NCBI GenBank assembly: GCA_001414345.1
Contig: LLCB01000124.1
Span: 95,774-159,773 of the forward strand
Origin: Hymenoscyphus infarciens
Taxonomy: Eukaryota > Ascomycota > Leotiomycetes > Helotiales > Helotiaceae
Reading direction: 5' to 3'
DNA: 64,000 bases
In this document: positions 12,523 through 20,675 of the stretch, piece by piece
Position numbering within the stretch: position 1 is the stretch's first letter
How the letters are laid out: every line of letters begins with the position of its first letter
Notes under the pieces: generated by a model
The model's database searches: none
Told to the model about the DNA's origin: nothing
What the model saw: only the letters and a program-made list of their open reading frames with translations
Made by a program: the position numbers and the translations under genes

Positions 12523-13152
12523 CTAACGCTGGATTGGGTTTTTACCTAGGAGGCGTGTCGAAATATGCCTGACGATGTTCCCGAGTCTTGAACCACCAGG
12601 TCCTGTGGGCCCAAACTCTGGAGTTGTCGTGGGCTTCCCAAGCGCCCCACTTCCTCCACAACCAGAGAGTAGGTTTCCCGTGCGATTTTTCGCAAGGGAC
12701 CACCGAAATCCGTTGTAGTCTCGTGTGAGGACCACCAAGACGCCCTTTGGACATTTGGCGTCAATAACGATATCGAACCCCTTTTCGAAATCGCCGAGTT
12801 GATACTGCCCATTCCCAAATTGATTTTGACCAATCAGGCATAAACCTCTAAATTGATCAGACTCAACATGGTAGTGGAGCTGGTTAGGATTTGGCGTAGG
12901 AAGTTGCCGGTAGAGGACTCCTTCTTTCGAAAGGCGTTTTTCTCCTACCCAAACTTCTGGCAGCTTCGGGCCCGTCGACGAGCCACTATCTGGTAAATCC
13001 AAAACCAGGCTTTGGTCATCCCAAGTAAAGTGGAGATGAAGAGCTCGCTTGCTAAAGTACGCCTGGTCAGGGTCGTACTTGTTGAAAATGTCCTCGTAAG
13101 GAGCTGCGGTGGACACTGGCGTGTCGGGTTGAGCAAAAAAGGGGTTATTCAT
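12523..13152 (-). CDS. Hypothetical protein, tandem family 1, copy 2
   Basis: A 209-residue single-exon frame, closest to copy 1 (AQPDTPVS, YFSKRALHLHFTWDD, VGEKRLSKEGVLYRQLPTPNP, DFEKGFDIVID, LGKPTTTPEF, then LGNIVRHISTRLLGK). It differs by an insertion around residues 109-120 rich in Gln/Gly/Asn, and a Gly-rich segment before LGKPT. The start at 13152 is preceded by the same CATACTCATACAAGCCA leader as copy 1. The start-to-start distance to copy 1 is 1426 bp. Maintenance of an open frame while the surrounding duplicated DNA has drifted suggests the protein is used, though this was not measured. Confidence 0.75.
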   Translation of the reverse strand: MNNPFFAQPDTPVSTAAPYEDIFNKYDPDQAYFSKRALHLHFTWDDQSLVLDLPDSGSSTGPKLPEVWVGEKRLSKEGVLYRQLPTPNPNQLHYHVESDQFRGLCLIGQNQFGNGQYQLGDFEKGFDIVIDAKCPKGVLVVLTRDYNGFRWSLAKNRTGNLLSGCGGSGALGKPTTTPEFGPTGPGGSRLGNIVRHISTRLLGKNPIQR

Positions 13153-13894
13153 TGTGGCTTGTATGAGTATGAATCTGCAAGTGTAGATGGTGGATAGGAA
13201 AGTTAAAAATGACTACTCTTATATTCTTTTTTAAACTCTGTCTCTATTTTAATGGCTTGTACTAATTCATTATTACAAAATATGCTGTTTAGAAACTTCT
13301 GTTGTGTTTACATTTATTCATTGTTGCAAAATATGCTGTTTGGAAAATTATCTTCGATTAAATCTGTCTCTATCTCTTCTAGTTTCATAGCGTGCATTAT
13401 TTCCATGTTAAAATATGTCGTTTGGAAAAAGATCTTTCAAAAATTCAGCGCAAAGTTCCTTTTTACGATTTTGCTATATGTTGAATTACTGTTTCATGGC
13501 GCAGTATTACCGTTTCTTAAGATGTTGACGAGAATGACGATAGGGCTAAACTGTATTTGGGTGTGGCTTAACGGATGCAATTATACCCATCACTATTCTC
13601 GTCAATTTTCACGGTGTCATTCTTTTTATATCATTTGTGCTGTTTCTGACAGTTACTGCATTCATTTAATATACAGCCCTGGGAATTGTTTTAGGTTTCT
13701 ATTATTTCACAAGTTTACGAAGTACGATTATAAGGGAAAAAGTAAATATAGTCGAAATGGGTTTAATTTATTGTTAGGGGTTATCTGGTAATACAGTATA
13801 CTTCTAGCGAAGCATAAGAAGAAGAATAATGGTTCAGGGGAGAGAGGAGAAGTCCGCAGCGGAAAAAGAGAAAAAGAGAACTGAGTGGAATCAG

Positions 13895-14497
13895 TTAGTC
13901 TTTTTTCTTAACCGAGAGAGCTCTCCCAACGCGCTTCACTGAGCGGGCGAGGCGTCGGATCGGAGCCCGCGAGGGGACGAATGGTGGAGGTTGCGTAGGG
14001 TGTCCGAACTCAACCGTACCACCCTCAATTGCACAAGAGCAAACTCCATTCCTCTCCGGATCGAGCACAAGTTTTCCAGAAGCCCATCCTAAGTGCAAAT
14101 CAAGTTCAATCAAAGCACCATGGGGACATTTATCGGCAGGGACCCGGACCTCGAAAGCTGCAGCTGTTTCGAGTTTCGCCTGTTCGAAGCCACGTTGTCG
14201 AAGAAATCCAAACTGCCCACCGTCAATACGGTAGATGAACTCTTTTGAATTGAGGCTCGGGACAGGTTGATAGCGCACGCCTTCTTCTGAAAACCTCCAC
14301 TCACCAATTTTCGACTTCGGGAGATCGCCCTCCACTTTCGGCAGGAAACTTAATAATTGCCTGTTCCACGTGAAGTGAACATGCTTCCCTGCATTTCGAA
14401 AGTAGCAACCTTCTCCGTATCCAGACCAGAACGCCTCCTCTTCGCGAGCGAAGCGAAAAGTTACGGTTTTCGGAGTTGCATAGATCGTGGCTTCCAT
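13895..14497 (-). CDS. Hypothetical protein, tandem family 1, copy 3 (divergent)
   Basis: A 200-residue single-exon frame and the most diverged copy. It keeps YFRNAGKHVHFTWN, the block IGEWRFSEEGVRYQPVPSLN, AAFEVRVPADKCPHGALIEL, FGHPTQPPPF and a strongly basic C-terminus (RRLARSVKRVGRALSVKKK). The N-terminus is changed (ATPKTVTFRFAREEE). Start-to-start distance to copy 2 is 1345 bp. The leader is only partly like the other two (TATATTCATACA before ATG). Likely the oldest duplicate or one under different selection. Function unknown. Confidence 0.75.
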   Translation of the reverse strand: MEATIYATPKTVTFRFAREEEAFWSGYGEGCYFRNAGKHVHFTWNRQLLSFLPKVEGDLPKSKIGEWRFSEEGVRYQPVPSLNSKEFIYRIDGGQFGFLRQRGFEQAKLETAAAFEVRVPADKCPHGALIELDLHLGWASGKLVLDPERNGVCSCAIEGGTVEFGHPTQPPPFVPSRAPIRRLARSVKRVGRALSVKKKD

Positions 14498-14965
14498 TGT
14501 ATGAATATATGAGGTGTGAATATGCGGTGTAGTTGTGAGGAAGAGAATGTAAGAGCGATGATACTTTTCTCTGGAGGTAAAAGTTAAGACTTTTATGCAA
14601 AATTATCAGATCTGTCTATCTCTCCAACAACCACTATTTCCATTCCAGTTTCATGACTTACACGCTGGTTCACTGTACCATGCATTGTTTAAGTCTCATG
14701 TTTATGAAGCTAGGCCCTATCCAACATTATCCCTTTCAAACGTTTATCACTAGATGACTGACGTATTCTTATCTCTTTATGATATGCTCTCCTATTCCAA
14801 GAAGCATTTTTGTTGTTTCCCACGACAGCATCATTTTTTTTATCTCCTGGGTTATTGTTCAATTGTCCTTGTGCATTTCTTAGTTCTCTTGCAAGCTCTT
14901 GTCTATTGTACTCTGTTGCGCTATTCCAGATCTGGAGGATTTCTTTCAGTCTTTTTAAACGCTAA

Positions 14966-15405
14966 GGGCCTGTTTGGCTGGCATATTAATAGGATTATTT
15001 AGAATATACGCCACCAAAAAAGTGACAAAATAAGATCGGATAACTTAATATATTCAACACTTTTAGATATGCTAAATCATTTGGCCCGCATATCTAAAAA
15101 GTGCGGCATATCCTAAAATATAGTTGAATATACTTTAAAAAGATATCTACCACCAAAACAAGGCAATTATCTAATTATCGTCTAAAGGACGATAATTAGA
15201 ATAAATCCTAGCATATATTTTATTACTACTACTTAGACCACTATTTTTAGTACTATCTAAGATATACACCAACAAGCCAAACGATTACCCCTTACATTAT
15301 TCAAATAATTAGATAATAACTAAATATATACCGAGCTACTTTAGAAAGGTCCTGGCATAATTAATAGATTATTTGATACTATCTCAGGGCCAGCCAAACA
15401 GGCCC
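14966..15405. mobile_element. MITE 1, PIF/Harbinger (Tourist)-like
   Basis: A 440-bp element with perfect 17-bp terminal inverted repeats, GGGCCTGTTTGGCTGGC on the left and its complement on the right, flanked on both sides by TAA, the 3-bp target duplication typical of PIF/Harbinger. The interior is AT-rich with further inverted repeats (CACTTTTAGATATGC near 15058 against GCATATCTAAAAAGTG near 15090) and no coding capacity. It sits between the two unknown gene families. Confidence 0.88.
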
Positions 15406-15681
15406 TAAATTATTCCATGTAATAGGTTCGTTATCTCGAGGAATATTGTAAGCACAATTGAACAATCACCTTGTTCACTCATGAGGGCTGGGCAAGCGTG
15501 CTTACCATCTCCATAACCCTTTGAAGAGCGTGTCTTGGAAGAATTTAGCATGATCTTTGATGAGACATTATGCTGAAACAAGAATCCATATCCTTCTTTT
15601 CCCATCTACTGTGCTAGAAGCTTCTGTATCTACATATACCAATTTCGCGCCACCAAAATAGATCCACAGTATAGAAACTTC

Positions 15682-16554
15682 TCAATATCTCCTCCCTCTC
15701 CCAGCACAAAAGCAAATCGAAAGTTTTGTACGATAAGAGAACAAGTTCTTATAATATCTCGGACTCCACAATGGAGATGGCCCGGTAATTTCTCGCCAAC
15801 TGGGGAAGTGGATATGGATTCCTTGTTCAAGGGGGTAAAGTGTGCTTGATAATACGGTTTCTTGGAGGCTTCTCTCATCGTCGTCCTCGCCAGACCACCA
15901 ATCATCGGATGAAGAGGACTCGCTTGAGGTGGGATCAGGGAGGAACATTTCTGGGTCTTGATTCGAGGAGTTGGATATGTGAATCTCGCCCGATGGTGAG
16001 GAGGTGTCTGGGTTGGAAATATCCGGAGGCTCAGACATGCCGTAGTCAAGCGATTCCGTCTGCATTTTCTCGGTCTCCATGGTTTGTGAACGAGCCACGA
16101 TAGAATTGGGTGGCTCTGTCTCTTCCAGGTCGGACTTCGTTGCGCTCGCCTTGCCTTCTTGGTTCAACACTTTCCAAGGGTTCAATACAGGGGGCTTTTC
16201 CGATTTATTTCCTTCCTCTTCAGGGTTTGGCTCTCCCACGAGCTCAGAAATAGGTTTGGGTGTGAGAGACTCCTTTGAAAACCAAGCTTCGTCCGTCTTC
16301 CCCGCCAAGCCTGCAGCGATAGATTTCACTTTCTTTAACTCCGCAACTCCCAAATCCGGAAGATCATCAAGCCATGTTCTCCCAGAGGTTCGTTTTCTAG
16401 GCAGTGGAGGTCGTGGAGCCACATCATCCACACTCCACGTCTTCCACAATTGCGAGCGTGGAGGCGGCCATCGAATATAGGGTCTATTAGGCTGGACTGC
16501 TACTGGTGGCGGAGACTGGCATGCTTGATACAATGGAGTTATTGATTCTGGCAT
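15682..16554 (-). CDS. Hypothetical protein, family 2, copy 1 (LWK.W...D/E.V box)
   Basis: A 290-residue single-exon frame from ATG at 16554. I do not recognise the family. It has a proline-rich N-terminus, the box RSQLWKTWSVDDV (about residues 34-46), a long Ser/Thr/Glu/Pro-rich and probably disordered middle, an acidic stretch (SSDDWWSGEDDDE, about 216-228), and GPSPLWSPRYY near 261-271. The neighbour on the same strand at 16867 has both boxes, so the two are paralogues. There is no signal peptide or membrane segment. The C-terminus after about residue 270 has no match in the paralogue and may be affected by an unseen intron. Confidence 0.65.
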   Translation of the reverse strand: MPESITPLYQACQSPPPVAVQPNRPYIRWPPPRSQLWKTWSVDDVAPRPPLPRKRTSGRTWLDDLPDLGVAELKKVKSIAAGLAGKTDEAWFSKESLTPKPISELVGEPNPEEEGNKSEKPPVLNPWKVLNQEGKASATKSDLEETEPPNSIVARSQTMETEKMQTESLDYGMSEPPDISNPDTSSPSGEIHISNSSNQDPEMFLPDPTSSESSSSDDWWSGEDDDERSLQETVLSSTLYPLEQGIHIHFPSWREITGPSPLWSPRYYKNLFSYRTKLSICFCAGRGRRY

Positions 16555-16866
16555 GAGATATTTCTCGCTTCAAAAAGGTTGATTCTAGTCTTGTCATGGG
16601 GAATGGATTTAAATCCTAGTCTCATTGGGCATGGCGCTTTACAGTTGTGAATAATAGATTGTGAATAAAAGGTACACGTGGTTGAATGGAATTACCTTTT
16701 GTTGTGAATGCATTGTTGAATTTATGATTCCTTGTCCGTGGGACAAAAGTGTTGTCAATTTCTTTGTTTGCTATGAATGGTTTCTCGCACCTCGATTATT
16801 CATGCAACTTCGACCCCACTTGCCTTCTCAAACCAGCCGAAAGAGTCAAAAACTGTCCTCTTGATG

Positions 16867-17598
16867 CTACCATTCTAGCTTTGACAAGACATCTTCCAGA
16901 TTTGGGATTTGCTCTTCTAGTTGTGAGATTTCCTCTTCTAGCTTTGAGATCTCCTCGTCGTTGACTCCGACCTCCGAAGACGAATTGTGTTCAGACCCGG
17001 TACAACGGCAGATGGGGGTTCCGTAAAAGTAACTCGGGGGAAGATGGAAGAAGGAGGGTGACCAAAGGGGTGATGGTTGAACATGAGAATTATCCGAGTA
17101 GTCATGGGCGTGAAGAGTCCCAAGAGGCTCGGCTTCTTCGCTTTGAACCTCAGAGCTCTCACCAGAGTCACTAGACATGCTAGAAACACTACTTACTGGG
17201 GAACTAGGATTCAGCTGACCTACTTTTCTCGAGTCGCTGCCAAATTCGGCAAGAGTTGTAAGTAGACTTTCGACTGCTTCTGAGAAATCACGGTCTGTTT
17301 CATATGCTTCTCGGAGGTCCACCAACTCTCCTAGAGAAAGATTTGGTTTTTCGTTTGGTGTTTGGGTTTGTGAAAGAAATTCTTCTTCCTTGTCTTTGTT
17401 CTCGAAATCCAAGAATCCTACCACATCATCATTCTCACTGGATGCTGGTGTAATCACCTCTTCTTCTGTAAGGACTTCGTCTTGATTCCAGACCTTCCAG
17501 AGTTCGGAACGCATGAAAACCTTTCCAGGGGTGGCTTTGGGCTGAAGAGCAGGTTTCGGAACCTGTGGTCGCTGTCGAATTGGAAGACTAGTGAGCAT
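16867..17598 (-). CDS. Hypothetical protein, family 2, copy 2, with C-terminal coiled coil
   Basis: The frame opens at 17685, but I place the start at the ATG at 17598 (MLTSLPIRQ), which aligns better with the neighbour and gives 243 residues. RSELWKVWNQDEV parallels the RSQLWKTWSVDDV box of the neighbouring gene, and QPSPLWSPSFF parallels its GPSPLWSP box. The middle is Ser/Glu-rich and probably disordered. The C-terminus has a short heptad-like array (ISKLEEE, ISQLEEQ, IPNLEDV, LSKLEW), a likely coiled coil absent from the neighbour. Nuclear or scaffold roles would fit but are only a guess. Confidence 0.65.
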   Translation of the reverse strand: MLTSLPIRQRPQVPKPALQPKATPGKVFMRSELWKVWNQDEVLTEEEVITPASSENDDVVGFLDFENKDKEEEFLSQTQTPNEKPNLSLGELVDLREAYETDRDFSEAVESLLTTLAEFGSDSRKVGQLNPSSPVSSVSSMSSDSGESSEVQSEEAEPLGTLHAHDYSDNSHVQPSPLWSPSFFHLPPSYFYGTPICRCTGSEHNSSSEVGVNDEEISKLEEEISQLEEQIPNLEDVLSKLEW

Positions 17599-18143
17599 TT
17601 TGTTGTTATTGTGGTGAGGAGTAGGTAAATAGTGTGCGGTTATATATTCTAGGGTTCGAAGGAAATTTGAGGTCGCTGCAAGCACAAGGAAAAATTAAGG
17701 CTTTCTTGTAGGAATTCTGGAATTCCTGTTTCGTTTGAACGATAATGACTTGGTTTCAAACTGTTCTTTGGCTTTGTGTTTGAGTCTCTTGTCTCAAAAC
17801 CCCCCTTGTCAAGCGAACCCCCTTCAAAGAGCTGGAAAGAAAATCATACCCAGGGTGTACTCCCGAATGGACTGCAAAAGCTCGAGGAATTGTCTAGCTA
17901 TACAGCAGGGGGTTTTCGCGGCCCCATGCATTTTGTGTACCACGAGCGGGATAGCCTTTGTGTCACACCCCTCGCCTTGAATTGAGGGGAAACCACTCCA
18001 CACTTCGGTGGCCTAATTCTCACATCTTTCAGCTTTCGAAGAACTCACATATACTCCCCATTTCCCCCCTAGTGACAACGAGTCATCATTGATCCACCTC
18101 CGGCGAAGATACCAGACCTTTGTCGCGGTAACAGCTTTGCACA

Positions 18144-18824
18144 ATGCCGGCCCACATTCTCGATGTTGCACTTGAAATCAGAAACAAAATCTATGAAGAA
18201 CTTTTAGTATTCGATGTTCCAATCGAGATCATGACGAACTGGGGGGTACTCCGAGGGGGCTTTACCAACGGGACGAAAAGCTTCCGCCTTTGGCTTTCGA
18301 TTCTCCGTGTTAGCAAGCGAATAAAAATCGAGGCATGCACCATTCTCTACTCTCGAAACGCCTTCAAGTTCGTAACGTCTTCCAACACGTTTACCCTTAC
18401 ACCCTTCTTGAACAGTATCGGGCCAAAAAGCGCGAGCTTCATCCGCAGAATCTGCATCGAGTTTCCGACCTTCGAGAACAACGACTTCGATGAAATGTAC
18501 GGCATCGCACTCCCGATCGGAACCTCGGACGAAACTTCGTTCAAGCTCGATGATGCTAGCACACAGACTTTGAGAGCTATCAAAAACAACTGCACAAGTC
18601 TTACTACCCTTGAGCTGTCACTTCAGAGTATCCGCTCGCTGAAACATAAGGTGGATGGAAATGGTTGCAGTCAGTTGGATACGAATGTCATTACGATTCT
18701 GGACAAGGAGTTAAGGTCACTACCAGAATTGTTAGCGATAATTGTTGATGTACATGTGGGGCATATAGATGGTGCAGTGAAGAGGGCGATGAATCGTTGT
18801 GGCTGGACCATCAAGTCTCACTGA
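18144..18824 (+). CDS. F-box/2EXR-like hypothetical protein
   Basis: A 226-residue single-exon frame. The N-terminus (LDVALEIRNKIYEELLVFD) resembles the short F-box-like or 2EXR motif (LPLEIRNxIYxxLL) seen in very large families of small fungal proteins. This is followed by a segment typical of these proteins: LSILRVSKRIKIEACTILYSRN and IRRICIEFP. F-box members act as substrate adaptors of SCF ubiquitin ligases, but many 2EXR-type proteins are uncharacterised. Start chosen at the first ATG with CACA immediately before it. Family placement by eye only. Confidence 0.7.
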   Translation: MPAHILDVALEIRNKIYEELLVFDVPIEIMTNWGVLRGGFTNGTKSFRLWLSILRVSKRIKIEACTILYSRNAFKFVTSSNTFTLTPFLNSIGPKSASFIRRICIEFPTFENNDFDEMYGIALPIGTSDETSFKLDDASTQTLRAIKNNCTSLTTLELSLQSIRSLKHKVDGNGCSQLDTNVITILDKELRSLPELLAIIVDVHVGHIDGAVKRAMNRCGWTIKSH

Positions 18825-18983
18825 TCTTTTCTGGAAAAAGGGGTGTTTCATTTCCTTTCTGTGCTTTAAGTTTGTTTTGGGTTGCAAGAGCTCGATCGAA
18901 CTTATCCATTTGGCCATCGTGTGGGATTGTCGTGTATTGGGATGTTCTTTTTGCAAATTCAAAATGTTGATTGAGCAGTGAAG

Positions 18984-20675
18984 TTATATTACTATTAAAA
19001 ATAAAGGAAGTTGTAAAAAGCCCCAGAAGCCGTAAAGGCGACACACCATCGAAGTTATCTCTGCCTTGGACATCGGGGTTTCAAATTGATAGCTAGATTT
19101 TCGCACACAATCAAAGCTTTCTGCAGCAGAAGTATTCCCATATCCACGATATTTCGCCACCAATGGGTAGACACAAAGCTTTCGGGTAAATTGTGTAGGA
19201 AAAAAGTCAGGCGTCTTAGCCGGAACGATTTCCGGAGCAGTTCCATTCTCCACCCAGGATCTTAATGCACCCAGAGCGTCAGTTGGGATGGCACCGGGGG
19301 TAGATCCAGAACCGCAGTGATCCAAACCAGGAGCAAAGAATAAGCGATAGTATTCATTGACTTTTGCATTCCCACCCATCACCTTCTCCACTTCATCGCG
19401 GTACTTGCTAGAGTCACTTGATGGAATCAACTGGTCAGCTTCTCCATGCCAATGCAAAAGCTTCGTACCAGAGCTTTGCAGAGTCGAAAGGTCTGTTTTT
19501 GAGGGCCGGATAACCTCGGAAAACTTTGCAATAGACTCGGCTTCTATTTCAGCGAAACTAGCCTGATCGACTGTCGAAAGGTCTAAATTGATGTCTGCTT
19601 TTATAAAATTCTGAATCCAGGAAGTCGCGATAGAGAAGGGGTTGTCAATGCGTGTTCCATTGACCAGGGTCGAGTTGGATAAAGCTTCTAAAGGTGTGGC
19701 GATGGACAAGCCATCCCATAATTTCTTCCCGTCAGTCGTGATAGGACCGTCCCAGATGTTTTTGACGACTGTTGCAACAGTGTGTGTAATCGTAACCTCT
19801 TTCCTATCACACTGAACCTTCGAGCCTACAGCTGTGAAGGGGTTAAAAATTTGCACTTAGATAGGTCTGTGATAACACTGTCTTTCACACTGTCAATCCC
19901 TTTACACGAGGTAATAGCAGCATTTGTGACAGCGTTTAGCTCGTAAGCTGATGGGAAAGTCCCGGCCTCTCTTATGGCAACTTGTGGCCAAAACATTGTT
20001 GGGATAAACTCGTCGAAAGAAACTGCCGGAGCAGCAGCCAGAATGCCATCAAAAAGCTCGGGATATTGTTGAGCTGCCTCCATGCCTTGACGACCACCGG
20101 TAGAACATCCACTCCAGTAAGAATATTCCGGCTTTTGTCCATAGTAACTTTCTGTGACTGCCGTGCCCACAGTAACGACATCGTGCGGCGAACGCGTGGC
20201 AAGATTCCTCACGAATTTGACATTTGTCGATCCATCTGCTTTGAAAGCCCAAGATCTCCCGCTCAGAGCATCATATCCCAGTCCCCCATCGGTCGAAGCT
20301 GTTGCATATCCTTGTGCTGCCACGCGTGCAAGTCCGGAGGCGTCTTGGCCTGGTGCAAATCCTCCACCTCCGAGTGAGACAAATCGGCCATTATAACCTT
20401 TGAGTGGAAGCCAAACTTGAACCACAACTGTATCGTTTACTCTAGGATGAGTAAGCGTAACGTTTACTTTACAGACACTGACAGTCACTGGTGGACCGGG
20501 GAAAAGTGGCCCGCCAGTTACGGTGCGATTGTGATATTCCCGAGTTGTGACAGCAAGAATCTCTTTTCCTCCGATCTGTGGCACGGGTATGTTCTGGTGT
20601 GCTCTCGGTAATAACATGGACACTGGAAGCTTGAAAGAAGAGGAGGGAGGTGAATTTAGGGAATGAAGAATACAT
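18984..20675 (-). pseudogene. Tannase/feruloyl esterase family, frameshifted
   Basis: Two overlapping frames make one tannase-family protein. The upstream frame (19857-20623) has CSTGGRQGM with the catalytic serine; the downstream frame (18984-19850) has HGEADQLIP with the acid and GLDHCGSG with the histidine. All three catalytic elements and the paired cysteines are kept. The frame breaks at an A5 run at 19845-19849 (T5 on the coding strand): one more or two fewer bases would join ...SKCKF to NPFTAVGSK as in relatives. The only start with a signal-peptide-like sequence (MYSSFPKFTSLLFF, at 20675) is in yet another frame from the mature region, which suggests a second shift near 20580-20640. 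The family hydrolyses gallate or hydroxycinnamate esters and is secreted. It is either a recent pseudogene or an assembly error in homopolymers. Confidence 0.8.

Noticed and set aside
20469..20675. Separate small protein starting at 20675
   Set aside because: Its start resembles a signal peptide and it overlaps the tannase in another frame, so it is more likely the displaced N-terminus of that gene.
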